DNA of 64,000 nucleotides from Solenopsis invicta (taxonomy: Eukaryota > Arthropoda > Insecta > Hymenoptera > Formicidae): assembly GCF_016802725.1 (NCBI RefSeq), contig NC_052671.1, forward strand, positions 9,777,501 through 9,841,500, given 5' to 3'. Below, in pieces: positions 44,346 through 56,790 of this stretch. Numbering within the stretch: the stretch's first letter is position 1; each line of letters starts with the position of its first letter. The position numbers and the translations under genes were made by a program. The notes under the pieces were generated by a model. The model was not told the origin of the DNA, searched no databases, and worked only from the letters and a program-made list of their open reading frames with translations.

Positions 44346-47300
44346 TATATTATGTTAACATAACAATCCATCATATAGATCCTTCATTATATATAGAGAT
44401 TCTGACAGGTTTATCTCTCTAGAATTATGGAATTATGGATCATCTCTTTTTTTCGAGGAAAGTCCCTCCAAGAAAAGGCTTACAGTAGGGTTAAAAGACC
44501 CCTGGTGAACATCTTGTTACTCCGCGCGTACAATCGTCTAAATGATTAAAGGTACAATTCTAGGCATCGCATCAGTGCATTCTCTGCTGTTGTTCACTGC
44601 TCCCAAACAATAAACACTCGCTACCTGACTAGTTGTTATCTCCATCGACTCGGCGCGCGGACGAATGCGACAAAATTCACGGAAACGAACGCGTGTACAT
44701 CCCTTAAGCCCTCAATGGACTCCCAGGTCTAATCAGATGAGATCTAATCGTTGATCCGCTCGGGCGATATTTGTGCTCTGTAAGGAGAATGTCGCCGACA
44801 GGATTGAAAAGGCCGGTTAATAGACGACGAGACGGAGGGGCATGGCGAGGCAAAAAAACGAGGAGAGAAAGATAGAGTAGGAAGGGTAGGATTAGGGCTT
44901 AACTCGCAAACGTTGTCGCGTCGTACGGGCAGCGCGGTACGCGGGGACCGAGGGTACGTCTCAAGATTTCCTTCGCTTGTTTAAAAGGTCGCAGAACGAC
45001 ACTGAATCGCTATTGTGCGCGATGCGCGCGCGTATGTACATACGTGAATGCATGCACGAACACAAACACACGTACGTATACGCGTGTGCATATACGATCC
45101 CGGAGAAAACACAAAAACCGCGCTGCCATGTAGGTAGATCTCGTCGCAGACCCCTTTGGCAGAAGAATGCCAGAGATAAAATCGCGCAACCCCTGCACCG
45201 GCGCGGCGCAACCCTTCGCTAAGGGTGGCACAGATCCTTTATTGTACGCTCCCAAAGCTGTGTCAGTGTACGCGCGTGTTCTCTGCCGCTATAAACGACC
45301 GAAAGCCAAGGCGAAACCAACACTAAGGCGCCAGCCACCAATAAATATATATATGCTCATCTAACGCTCACACGACGAGTCCCTTGGTATCCGAGACCGT
45401 CTTCGGATCTTTTCCCCTACCTCTTCGTTGTCGTTCCCATTTCCTACCCTTTCTCTTCGTCCCGCGACCCCCACACTCCTTCTCTCGACTCTCATCTCTT
45501 CTCCCCGGTTTTCTCCCATTTTGCCCGTGCAGGGTTAGTTCTCCTTGCTATTTTTGAAGCTTATCCCATACGGAAAGTATGTGACAGTTTAGTTGGAACG
45601 AGCGGCGTGGAGATGGTGAGGGAGACCCTGATTCTTCGCGGCCTGCTGACACAGCCGACGCGTTCCTTCGCGCCATTGTGCGCGACACCGGCGTAGAGTT
45701 TTGAAAGTTTAATAGAGTTGTACTCTCGGCGACGGGAATGGTGTCGATGGATATGACGATCACGACCGCGTCCCACTGCAGAATCTGCAGAAGAGAAATG
45801 GAGCTTAGTTCCAAACAGTTGATAGTTCTTTATCGAGCAGGTCGCGATTTTCTTACTTTTTGATTTATTACGAATGGTTATAAAGAACTTTTGCATTTTG
45901 CTTAAAGTTAATCATTAATTTGAAATGTTTTAAAGTAAGAATTTTGTAGTGTTTTGAAATAAAAAAAAATTGGTGGAAAGCAATTTTTTTATTGTATTAA
46001 TAGTTCACGAGATGTGAACCACCATCGTGATTTACGCTTTCATACTCTCTCGAACGGTTTCATTTCTTCTGAAAAGTAAGAAATAATTATCTAATTAACT
46101 TGTTTTTCCTATAATTTTTTTTTTATTTTCGTAGATATTGATGTGGTAAAATTACATTTCAACTGATTTACTGATCAAGTACCTTGTGAACAGTTCATAT
46201 TTTCCAATAAGAAACTGAATTTAAACGAATATAAGAGCGTAAATTACTTGTGTAAAAATCTGACATAATTCAATGATAACCTAAAATTTTTTCTCTTTAA
46301 ATCGCAAAGAGACTTTTTGTCCTTGCAAAACTACCAGAAATAAAAATGCAAATCCAACGTATCATGAATATTTCTACGGTAACACGCGGGCTGTTTGTAT
46401 AAAATTTCAAGACTCAAAGCATTATTGATCAGTGTAAAAAACTTCTTACATTTTTATTATTTCCTCAAAGAAAGGGAGATGAAACAAAATAAAATTTCAA
46501 GCGAAATGTGTAACCTTGTCACGTATCACATATAAAGTTAGGTCATAAAGATACGATATAATTTTACGAATCAAATCTTAAACTTAAATGACTTTGTTTT
46601 TTACACGATATTATTGTAGCTTTAACGCTTGCAGAAATATTTTTTATTTTATTTGAACAGATGAGCACAAGCAAGTAATTTATTTTTAAAGTTTAATATT
46701 AAAATGTAGATGTTAATATGAGAGTTGAACAATCTCACAAGGAATTTGATTTTTTATTTACACATTTAAAATTAATAGGTAGAGTTATCATGCGGGCTAC
46801 GAATCAAGCACTGCAAATAATTCGTTATATCGAAACTCCGTTTTATCGCATTTTCATTTGAAATTGTAGATAACATTTAAATATTAAAATTTCACCTACA
46901 CATGCCACGATTATTGCAATATCTACTATTCGGAGCGCTGATAATTAAAAATGAAGAAAATTAAAATAAGCAGTAAAACGCAAAAAATTAATTGACATGA
47001 AGTACGTTTTGATTTCCTTTCCTGAGTAATTACTTTCTTGCATCTACACAGTTTATCATAGTTTTTCCAATTGTCTCGTGAACGTTTTGCAAATTACATT
47101 GCGCGTTAATTTATATTTTTCCTTTTTACGCTCTCTCATTTAAATCGTGATTTGAAATTGCACGTACGCAAGTGTCCATTACTTTGCGCTACGTTCTATA
47201 ATACATTTTGCAAGAAACGTCGATGCTGTTGAAATTTTTCTATCTGGAAGCGTATGTTATCGTAGGCTAACGACTGAGTGATCAAATTCGATGCCAAATG

Positions 47301-47860
47301 CAGACTTATCAATACAGTTTTTACAGAGACGTAAAGCTATGCACATATCGCGAAACACACGCAATGACGGTTGCATTGACTGGTACGTTCTGCAGTATTT
47401 TTTTCCACATTGCACGTTATCTTTAACAATTCCAGATTTACACAATGCCTCCAAAAAAATTTGTTGCAGCTCTGTGCAAACCTTTACCCGAAAAGCGCAT
47501 AGCGTCACATAAAAAAATACCGTATCCCAGAAATATTCGTATTTTTCATGAAAAATATGTTTATAAAAAAACAACAAGAAAAAAAATATTCTCGTTTCGA
47601 AGGCGCATCATGCGTCCGTTCGTACTCGTTTCTGTCCGATTCGCCTCGTACCATACCACCACGCGAGATCCTTAACAATCGAGGCGAACTTTTCCGTACG
47701 ATAGTCCTAATGTGCGAGCGAGTAAAGTTCGTCTCTTTAAGGAGAGAAGCGATCGAGTAAAAGTGATGCTCTGTCCATAGACTCTGTCTATCTCTGTTTC
47801 TCCCTGGACGGGGCGGACGTATATTGCGATGCCGGCTGTAAACTTTCGACCGGCTCGACG
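44346..47860. other. Unassigned DNA, CpG-rich at 44.6-45.8 kb
   Basis: The CG-rich block has pyrimidine-rich runs (45420-45520) and overlapping frames on both strands up to 111 codons, none recognised. A small hairpin AAAAAAATTG-GTGGAAAG-CAATTTTTTT lies near 45963. From 45900 to 47600 the DNA is AT-rich and nothing is seen. Confidence 0.35.
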
Positions 47861-48130
47861 AAAACTTTTTTATCCACTCCGAGAGTCGCCAGACTCGAAT
47901 TTTTTTATGAGCACGATCGTCGGGCTATCGTAAAAGTTGCCGGGCCGTCGAACTTTCGTTGCGGCGACGGCGGCGAAGGAGCCACTTCGGACATCGGTCT
48001 ACTGCGGACCGTAGCGTAAATAATTTCTGGCTTTCTGAACGAAACGCGGGGGACAAATCAGTGAAATCCAACCGCGCGCTTTCATGGACCTCGCCCACCC
48101 TTTCCCTGGCCGTATTATCTACGGATACGA

Positions 48131-48178
48131 GATGGTGGTGGTGGCGGTGGTGGCAGCGGTGGCTGGCTGGCTGGCTGG
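48131..48178. repeat. (TGG)n and (CTGG)n repeat
   Basis: GATGGTGGTGGTGGCGGTGG runs into GGCTGGCTGGCTGGCTGG. Confidence 0.9.
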
Positions 48179-48223
48179 TAAGAGGATCTGAATAATGCAT
48201 GAAGTACGTTTCATTTTTCTATA

Positions 48224-48366
48224 CCACCCGGCCGCGCGATACAAAGTTCTCGTCCCCAAGGACCCAAAACAAGCTGCAATCTCCGGCAGTCGATGCTTTG
48301 TAATCCGTGTGATTTATGGTGTGAGATTTCGACTGAAAAGGAGAATCGTCGCGCGCGGCCGGGTGG
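48224..48366. repeat. Inverted repeat, 15-bp perfect arms
   Basis: CCACCCGGCCGCGCG (48224-48238) and CGCGCGGCCGGGTGG (48352-48366) are exact inverse copies around 113 bases of unpaired CG-rich DNA. It could be the ends of a tiny MITE, but inner pairing is weak. Confidence 0.6.
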
Positions 48367-48998
48367 TGGACGAACTTGTGGGGCAAGGAGCTCAACGATA
48401 TCGCGGGTGATAAGAATCGAATCCGACGACGCAGGGAGCGTCCCGTTGTCACCATAATCGCTCCCGTGTATCTCGCAGGGAGCGTCGCCGTCTGGACGAC
48501 GACGTCGCGATTAGTATCGAAAGTTTCGATGCCGAATGGCGCTCCATGGTGCGCTTGCAGCTGGAGGACGGACCCCGAAAGTCCCCGACTTCCCGGGTGG
48601 ACGCGCGACTCCGCTCCGACGTTTCCAGTTCGGGACGAGTAAATCCTCTTTGGAGAAACAGCGAAACGAATTACGGTGCCGGCCGTAATAATACGGTTAC
48701 AGATAAACGCTTTCAAGTTAAGCGCATTTAGAATTACGTGACTGCTCGGTCCGGGTAGGAGTGTATATGTGCACCGCCGGAGCATATACCATGTATGCGC
48801 TTAGACCGTGTTGTGAAATATTGCGTGCGGGGATGCGAGCATAATTTCGCGCCGTGTTAACAGGCACCCTCGTGTTTTCCTAGGGCTGTTCCGGTTTAAT
48901 GTTTCGTCAGTCGAAGGGCACCGCGTACGACGCGAATATGCATCGGGACTCCGCGGCGAGGGCTATTAATTCATAATTAACGATGTAAACAAAAGAAA

Positions 48999-49013
48999 AG
49001 AGAGAGAGAGAGA
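48999..49013. repeat. (AG)n short microsatellite
   Basis: About 15 bases of AG following AAAAGAAA. Confidence 0.85.
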
Positions 49014-50355
49014 CTCATTAGTTACAATTACAGTAGCGCCACGACTGTGATGATAAGAACCTCTCAGATAAGAACGTTCGACAATTCATTTCGGAGCGCG
49101 TAATAAAGTTTAAAAGGATGCGAAAATAAAAAATGTGGCGATTGGCGAATGAAATATAACGATTAGCGCTGTATGCAACTTTTATGGAAATTTCAGGCAG
49201 TTACAGTTTACTGTCGACAATAAAGGGACAGTGAAAAATAAATCCGAATATATATTGACTATAGTAAATATTCAGTTTTATGCGTGTGACGAACGTGCAC
49301 GACATTTTGAGGGATCACAACAGTGGCAATGAACGCCGCGACGAAAGGGAAGGCAGCCGGTCATCGACTAATTGTAAGTCGTAATAATTCCAAATTGCAA
49401 TAACGCGCGCGCTTCCAATTACACGGTTCTCCCATCTGGCGCGCCGCACGCGAGTGCAGCGAATTGAAATTACGGCGATGACGTTAATTCGGCGTTTAAT
49501 AAAAGGAAAGTTTCGCTTTAATCCATCCGCGATGAAGGCCACTTTGTACAGAGTAAAGTAAAGCCGACGGTAATAAACGGATTAGAGAGTATTCGTATAA
49601 TAGCGGTGGATAAACGGCAGCAATTAAGTGCATGCCGGTGGAAGCCATTAAAAACGTATTATTAGAAAAGTGATATAAATGTGTGACGTCGCGTCGCCGC
49701 CAAACCGACCCGAAGAAAACATTTATGTTTTACGCTTTATTTATGCCGTTGTATCAATCGTCACAACTAAATGAGAAATAATGGATTGTTGGCTGCATTT
49801 TTATAATAAAAACACGATTATTCTGTGATTACGCGACAAAACGTACGTATATGATAATGATTGCATAGATGTGATAACAAATAATTTCATTGTGTTGAAA
49901 AAAATTCGTGTAAAATCAGAGTTTCAAACTAACATTGCAAAATTATTATTTTTAGCAAACCATAAATATAACTGCCATATGACGTACATGAAAAATTATT
50001 ACATTTACGTAAACAATTATATCTGTGTTTGTTGTGTTGCTTATTAAATCTTTTATGTCAATTGATATGAAATATTTGAAGGGTTACACATCTTTTCAAC
50101 ATTCAGAAAAGTCAAACTTTTTTTTAACATTAAATTGTTCTTTATAGTGTCTAAAATATGAGCAAAAACGGAAAATTGCTCGAAAACCTAATTATTCACG
50201 TACATTTTCTTTGTCAAACTTTAAACGCGTTTTGCGAACCATGCTTTTCAAGTCTTAACGTGATAATTTTAACAATTTTCAATCTTTTTGATAAAACAAG
50301 TTTTCACTCGTGTCAAATGCAATTTTATATAATTTGTCGAACTATTTAAAACAAA

Positions 50356-50440
50356 TTTTTATTATAAAAATTTTATTATAAAAATTTTTCATTATAAAAA
50401 TTTTTTATTATAAAAAATTTTTTGTTATAATTATTTAAAG
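50356..50440. repeat. AT-rich tandem repeat, TTATTATAAAAATT unit
   Basis: About five imperfect copies of ATTATAAAAATTTT with T-run length changes, ending TTGTTATAATTATT. Confidence 0.85.
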
Positions 50441-53248
50441 GCCAAAAATTTGTCTACAAAATCGATTTTTTTTTTAATGCTATAACTTTTCAATGTTTAC
50501 AAAATTTTGAAATCCGGTCTGTCATGCGTTAATGACAATTATTCCAGAGACTTGTGATAATTTTTCTTATTTTCATTTGTCATTTACAGAATTCTAGAGC
50601 GTTAAGACTGGAAGGGTCTGAAAGCAGTCCCAATAAAAGTCAATTTCAATAAGTCAAAATAGTTTTAAAAAATTTATTTTTTTTACACATTAACAATCAA
50701 TAAAACAGATCCTTTTGGTAGACATTAAATTTATTTATTATTCTTTCTAAAAAAAATCTTAAAAAATCAACTTTTCAGCATCAAGAAGATATGTAATTCC
50801 TTAGTCATGAGTATAGTTTGATGAAAATGCATTCCTATTCAAAGCAATAGCACTTTTTAGCATTCGCGCGTTTTTAAAAGTCAAAGACCTTTCGTCAACA
50901 TTTTGATGATAAAGGAACGTTTTCGAGTGCGAGTTATCATAATGAAGAAATGAAGACGCAGTAATAAGAGGATCACGAGACGATACGTCATTCTTCATAA
51001 CATTTTTTGGTCGTATCTCGATCTTTACTTTTTATCTCCCCGTCGAGTAATAAATTTGGCAACAAATTGCGAGAACACAGCTTGGCCTCGGAGGGTCTTC
51101 CAGCAGCGGTGGGATGAGATGAGCCAGTGTTGCCGCGCTTTAACTGGCTCGTAAGCGGGACTTCAGTTTACCACGATTAATGGCCGAACCCGCACAGGTG
51201 ACGGCATTAATGGCGGTAAGTGTTCCAAACTTGCTCGATTTTTGTAATTAAATCCCGACGAAAGCGATACGTAACGAAATGTTCGATACATTAATTTTGG
51301 TTGCGCACATACTCGCAACACGGTGGACTGCTGAAATACCCTGGCACATATTCGCGCTTGATTTCAAACCTTTGGTCGCATGCTGCGTCAAGGGACGCGT
51401 AGACAAACGGCGGTATTAATCATGCGCATGCATGTACGTTTCGAGTTGAAATACCAAACAATACGTCCACGAGGCGGCAATGAGATAAAAAATTGCAGAG
51501 AATATGAGACTGTGGATTTTGAGATTCCCAATTTCGAGCGAATCAACAGAGATTTTTAATTCGATATGTATTAACACGCTGTGTGGAACTGCGGTTGACA
51601 TAAAAAAATATCCGAATTACAATTGAAATGGGCCGGGAAAAAATTTATAAACGTGTCCTTTGACTAATGGAATTGATTTTCGAAAAGTTGATCACAAACA
51701 TTTATATTTAAACATATGACTTGCTTTGTTTGCGACACATGGCAATATTTTAAATTATAAAAGTGATTTTCAATTATTGATATCGTTATTCGAATGACAG
51801 TCTTAATTTCTTTAGACAACACTCGGACGTGTGATGTGAGTGAAACTTTAACAGCGACTTGCACTTTAAAGGCGGTCGATACGAAATTAAATTAAACGCA
51901 TTTATCCGGATTTCTCGAGGACGCGCGCGCGCACACAGTTGGCAGGCATTAATCATCGCCACTGTCAAAATAAACAATGAAAACGTGCGGGCGGGCTATA
52001 GGGGCTCAGTCGCGTCGCTAATTACAACGTAAAACGATATCTGGAAGAACGGTGGGGCGGGACAACAACGGTCAGAGTTTATTGCAATTCGAGGCACAGC
52101 CCGGCAACGTGCGCGTGCGATTTCGGATTGTAATTGTGTACCTGGTTGGCGCTGTGACGGTGAATCTTGGCTTTAACGCTATTTGCGATAAATTGATTGC
52201 CGATAATTTAATAAACTCCACGTCAATTAGACAGTGATTCGGCTCACGACAATAAGGGGCTTAATTTCAAAATAGCCGTAAAAGCGTTACCGACGTATCC
52301 GCCGAATACAGTTTCGATTTAATCCGGAAACGCGACCGATGGGGAAAAATGAGTGGGCGGTATGCCGCGAATCGCGATCGCGATGTACCCTGCGTTTGCG
52401 CAATCGCGTTTACGTAATTCGACTCCAAATCCTGGCGGATTAATTGGCAACGCAATTAATTTCACCGCCGCCTAAACGCAACTTCGCCCCGCCGCTCTTA
52501 CTAATCGGTATTACCGATCTGCCTGTCACGCACGCCGCATTATTTATTGCCAATTAGGTATAACATTGCGCTCGGCGCTCCCATTTTCTTGCCGTCTTAC
52601 GTAATGGCCGAAACGCAATATCCATGAAGATTGGATTTCCGACTCACAAAAGAAACCAGCGAACGAGATCGATGGGTAGACAGTTCGACAAAATGGAGTA
52701 TCGTTATAATCGGCGGTACTTCGCTTAATCGCTTAATCAATAAAATTGCCGTTCGTATTTTATTCTAAGCGGTTTGTACTTCTTTACAAGTAAATCCCAT
52801 TCGGGATAGACTTTTCAGGTTTTCTATAGTCGGAGCAAAGTTGTATCCACTGAGGGATTGAAATCTCTATACATTCCTGGCTGATAAATTTCATTTATTT
52901 GAAAATATGTCATTTTATAAATGATTATCGCAATTAATTCTGAAAATGTTTGTCACATCGTATAAGAGACTCTCCTACTTTACTGTTTTAATATTTTAAA
53001 TAAATGTGTTTCGTGCATAGGTGCGTAGGCATTTGATGTCCTTATTTAAATTGTTTATAAATATATTCATCCGCAAAAGTTATCCACTCGCAACTAATAA
53101 ATTTCGTTCGCAGACAGTTATTGCAGCTCGCTTACGATCTCGCGTGTTGTGAAGGGAGAAATTATATAAAGTTGAGAAGTCGAACTAAGAACGAGACCGT
53201 GAGCGAACTCTCATGTCTTTCATTCTTCTCTCTGTTTCTCTTTTTTTG

Positions 53249-53270
53249 TCCTCTCTCTCTCTCTCTCTTT
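53249..53270. repeat. (TC)n microsatellite
   Basis: About 20 bases of CT/TC in a pyrimidine-rich stretch (53220-53272). Confidence 0.9.
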
Positions 53271-53668
53271 CTGTGGAAAACTTTGAAAGTCTATAAAATG
53301 AACGTTCTTAATAGGAGCGAGATTTATTGTACGAGATACACGCAACACGTAGGTACAGAATACGCGTGAGATAATGCACTGAGCGTAAATAAAGTAAACG
53401 GAAAATCGAACGGGGGTCCTTGGAGAACGATGGAGCACTTTAATTTCATTTCTGATTGGCAGTAATAACTTTTCTCTTTTTCTCGTGAAAGAAAATGGAA
53501 GATTGAAAAGACTAAGTAATTAAGTAATAAGATAAATCGCGTAATGCGTAAAATGTTATCAAGACGCTGCAATATAACGAGACATATCATCAGAATCTAT
53601 TGTTACACGTATCTTTATATAACAATAGTGAAACAAGACTTGAACGCACATAGACATTTAGAAATTCT

Positions 53669-54084
53669 TATAGTTTTAAAGGCTTGGGAAAAAATTGATC
53701 TTTTTTTCAATTTTTCTCAGATTTTTTCGGTTTTTTCTCCCAAGGTAAAAATTCACATGTGCTTGTAAAACATTTGCTTTGTTTCGTAAAGTAAATGGTT
53801 GCGTATACATTTAACTGAAGTTAAATAAAATGAATATATTATAGCCCCCAGACGGCACAAAAGTCTGAAAAATATTGTAAAAATGCCCAAAAGACGTCTA
53901 AGGAATAACTTTACGACGTCTTTTGGACTTTTGTGCTGTAGATGTTCAGCAATAATATTACTTTTAAAGAATTACAATAAATACATTATGGATAGGTATA
54001 TAACATAATGTTTTTAAGATACCCTGTAAAACGGGTGACCTTAATACAATAAAATTTAAAAATTTTATAGGGGGCTAATATTTT
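53669..54084 (+). repeat. Dispersed repeat family copy B
   Basis: Collinear with copy A at 20375-20798 in the same orientation. Its hairpin is more complete: GGCACAAAAGTC with GACTTTTGTGCT, and CCAAAAGACGTC with GACGTCTTTTGG (53851-53939), with about 22 unpaired bases on one side. A second small pair CTTGGGAAAAAA / TTTTTTCTCCCAAG lies at 53682-53743. The next element begins about 20 bases downstream. Confidence 0.8.
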
Positions 54085-54104
54085 GCTACTGTTACAGAAA
54101 AATA

Positions 54105-54522
54105 TGATTTACGAGGGGAAATTCACAGCCGGCATTGGTGTACAAAATTTCGGCAGTGGACTGCCGAAAAAAGTAAGCAGTGACCTATAATATTGACGGC
54201 ATTGTCGTCAGTGGTTGGGGAGTGGTGAGCTCACTTCAGAGTCGGTTTTTCGATCATGGGGTTGAGCACAAAAATTTTTGAATACTTCGGGAAAGCTTTA
54301 GAATTCTTGTGCAGGCATTGGCGTATGATAATGGGCACGCGGTAGTGTTCATAATTGCATGGCATTGCCTTAATTTTAATATAGGATTGACGGCATTGTA
54401 GGCATTGACTAACAATAAGCATTGTCGGCAGTGTACAAAAATGTCGGCAGTGTTTTACAGCAATGCCAAAAATCGGCATTGGTGTACAAAATTTTGGGTT
54501 GTGAATTCCCCCTCGATGATTT
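54105..54522. mobile_element. MITE with GGCATTG/GGCAGTG array
   Basis: The left end ACGAGGGGAAATTCACAGCC pairs with GGGTTGTGAATTCCCCCTCGA at the right. Just inside, GGCATTGGTGTACAAAATTT is repeated in direct orientation at 54131 and 54476. Between them GGCATTG, GGCAGTG and GCAGTG words recur at least ten times. The minus-strand frame across it (54231-54641) simply translates the array. Ends, TGTACA spacers and GGCATT words match the element at 35991. Confidence 0.75.
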
Positions 54523-54814
54523 ATTAACTTTAGATCACTGTTTTTCGCGACAGCAATAAATATGAGTACGCTATAAAATTTAAAATTGAAAAGTGTTGTA
54601 CATACCATGGCATCACCGGTATCAAAATCATCCTGTTTCACGGTATATGGTTTTTTAACCCTTCACCACATTTATTTTCGTAACCCGGAGCTCGCCACAC
54701 TCCGTTCCATGAAACAAACTTGAAATCGAAAAAGCATAAAAATTTTAACAAAAATAAGAATACATCACTTCTTGAATCACATTAATGTAATGGACATCAC
54801 ATGGACAATTAGAT
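54523..54814. other. Unassigned DNA between repeats
   Basis: Contains the solo TTAA end at 54655; otherwise nothing is seen. Confidence 0.35.
54655..54704 (+). mobile_element. Solo piggyBac-like end with subterminal hairpin
   Basis: TTAACCCTTCACCACATTT is followed by the hairpin CGGAG-CTCGCCACA-CTCCG at 54686-54704. No right end was found. Confidence 0.35.
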
Positions 54815-55050
54815 TTTTTAATTTATTTTTGAGCTGGCTGTATTATCATCATTTCTATAAATAGTGCGTCAAATTTTTATAAATCACGTTTAAGTAATAA
54901 ATATTTTATTGAGTCTAGAATCTCTTTAAACAACACTTTGACGAATATATAATCGTTCAAGTTTTAATACAAAATATTATTTATTAACAAAATTATTCGA
55001 TGAAATGAAATTGAGTGCCATATTATCTTCTTCTCCTTTATCACTTATTT
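54815..55050 (+). repeat. Dispersed repeat, copy 1 of 2
   Basis: Aligns in the same orientation with 57882-58112: AAGTAATAAAT, AACAACACTT(T/G)G(A/G)CGAAT, TAATCGTTCAA and GAGTGC(C/T)ATATTA in order. AT-rich, no coding frame, ends not defined. Confidence 0.7.
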
Positions 55051-56552
55051 TAATAATTACTTGAATCTAAAGAAGCATCGGACTAATATAAAAGTTTATT
55101 TAATTTAGTTAATTATTCAAAGCATTCTAATTTCATTTTTAATATAAAAGTATTTTATTTCTGCATATATCGAATAGATTTATTTTGCTAACATATATAG
55201 TAATAAAAAAAAGCTAATGAAATACACTTAAGTATTCAGAATTAATTTTTTGGCTTACAAAGAAAGAGAAGAGGTGGGGGATGGGGTGGGGACGGTAGGA
55301 GCTAAGGGATGCGCCGCTTTCAGGCCGCGTCTCGTCAGCAATTAGCAAGCGTAATTAATAAATCGGAGAGCGAAACAAGGAAGAGAAAGTGGGGGCGTTG
55401 AGTCGCGCAATTTTCTCGTTAGCCGCCGCCGGGGAGGAACGAGAAGTTACGACGAAGTTAAGCGGCCGGGATCGATCGGCGATTACGATCGCGATCCGCA
55501 AAAGATAGCCCGTCGGCGGCGTGGCGCGGCAACGAGACGGTTGCGGCGGCGACGGCATTATGAGCGCACGTTTTGCAGCTTTACGAGCCCGGGCACTTTG
55601 TCATCGACCGCGCGGCATTGACGTTTCGCGAAACAAGCCCGTAATAATTTATAAGGAAGCCACGAAGCGATGCGTGCCGCAATCATCTATTCTATGAGAG
55701 GAGGGAGAAAGAGGGAGACAGAGACAGAGAGAGCGAGAGCAGCAGAAACGTTTACCAATAGCATGTTTCACGGGGCGGTAATGACACCATGAATATGTAT
55801 ATACGCACCGGGGTAGATGAGAGACTGAGAGAACGAAACGGAGCGGTGGCTTGCCGCGGTCGTATACGGGGTGTCCTGTTCGCGTTGCCGCGTCGAAGAA
55901 AGGCAAACGAGACGAATAACATCGATATATCCCGTAATGGCGATAATACTGAGAATCTATGAGGTACGCACGTTTCGCACGGCAAGTTGTTTTCCTCGGC
56001 GCGGAAACGCAACGGCGTGAAAAAACTGCGATTTAATAAGCGCACCATTAATCTCATTACGTCACGAATGTAGTTCGTGATAACGCCGATTAATCACGCC
56101 GACTCCTGCATAACCCATGATCGTACGCGAGTCGGCATGGAAGGCGGGCAATGCGTTTTACGTATTTTCGTTTCTCTGCGCTGCGAAGCGATCGATTAAC
56201 ACATGTCGGACGAACGAAATGGGACACCCGTTTGTGTGAGGGACGGCGGCGGATCAAGAGAGGGCACCGCTCAGACCTTGGCTCCGAAGGACTTAAGCGG
56301 GATGACGAGGAAATGGGCGTGTCCTTTCTACACTGTAAAACAAACAAGACCCGTTAATGATGCGAGCTGCTAGTTAGACGAGATCAGCGCGGCCTTTCCT
56401 CCTCGTTCCCCGCCCTCTCCTCCCCTCCTCCCCTATCTCTTGTCCCTCCTCCCGCTTTGCATAGGAATTCGTTTCACGTCATTCACGTTGCATTCTTAAT
56501 ACAACGCCGCGGGCGCGGGGTGGTTTTCATCGAAGCTGCTGCCGTCACCGCC

Positions 56553-56590
<38 letters not shown>

Positions 56591-56698
56591 CGCCCGCCGC
56601 CGCCATTTCCCCGCCGTATCCGCAACACCGTACCACAAGCCGCCTCCTTCGGACTGAGACTCATTTGTTACACAGGATAGGGTTTTGAAATTAGACTA
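55051..56698. other. CpG-rich block with purine/pyrimidine tracts
   Basis: Starts AT-rich; from 55260 CG-rich with a G-rich tract (55270-55300) and a long pyrimidine tract (56395-56455). Frames on both strands are low in complexity. No exon is recognised. Confidence 0.35.
56535..56604. repeat. (GCT)n / (GCC)n trinucleotide repeat
   Basis: Interrupted GCTGCT...CCGCTGCTGCTGTTGCTGCT run then CCGCCC and GCCGCC. In one plus frame it would read poly-alanine and on the minus strand poly-glutamine or poly-serine; neither frame has recognised flanks. Confidence 0.9.
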
Positions 56699-56790
56699 GC
56701 AAACTAATCGTCTCGTCAGAAATAGCTGCCTGTCGCGCCCACCGTATGCGCCGCGTTATCAGCCCCGCTATCCTCGGAATCGTGCCGAAA
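56699..56790 (+). promoter_or_regulatory. Four-copy TAAT motif, copy 1
   Basis: GCAAACTAATCGTCTCGTCAG plus AAATAGCTG. About 45 bases further on, GCGTTATCAGCCCCGCTATCC and TCGG are shared with copy 2 (GCGTATCAGCTCCGATCCTCGG), so copies 1 and 2 are related over about 90 bases. Function unknown. Confidence 0.45.

Larger units (their letters stand above)
47861..49640. other. CpG-rich block with a possible donor at 48178
   Basis: The minus frame at 48219-48785 (188 codons) and plus frames here are unrecognised. GGCTG|GTAAGAGG at 48178 matches a splice donor right after a TGG/CTGG repeat, but no start or coding frame upstream is convincing. Confidence 0.3.
49641..53668. other. Unassigned DNA; AT-rich, then CpG-richer 51.0-52.7 kb
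   Basis: No gene is recognised. A GGCG|GTAAGTG donor-like match occurs near 51214 without a supporting frame. The repeats at 50356 and 53249 are listed separately. A (CG)n-(CA) stretch lies at 51920-51938. Confidence 0.35.

Noticed and set aside
48219..48785. 188-codon minus-strand frame
   Set aside because: CG-rich, overlapping plus-strand frames equally open, crosses an inverted repeat; no domain recognised.
51200..51225. GGCG|GTAAGTG as a splice donor
   Set aside because: Good match to consensus but no supporting frame, start or leader-like sequence; such matches are expected by chance in 64 kb.
54231..54641. 136-codon minus-strand frame with repeated Cys/His residues
   Set aside because: The apparent pattern is the translation of the GGCATTG array inside a MITE, not a zinc-binding domain.
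56457..56657. Poly-alanine or poly-glutamine coding region around the GCT repeat
   Set aside because: Flanking codons on either strand are not protein-like and no splice sites or starts support it; kept as a simple repeat.
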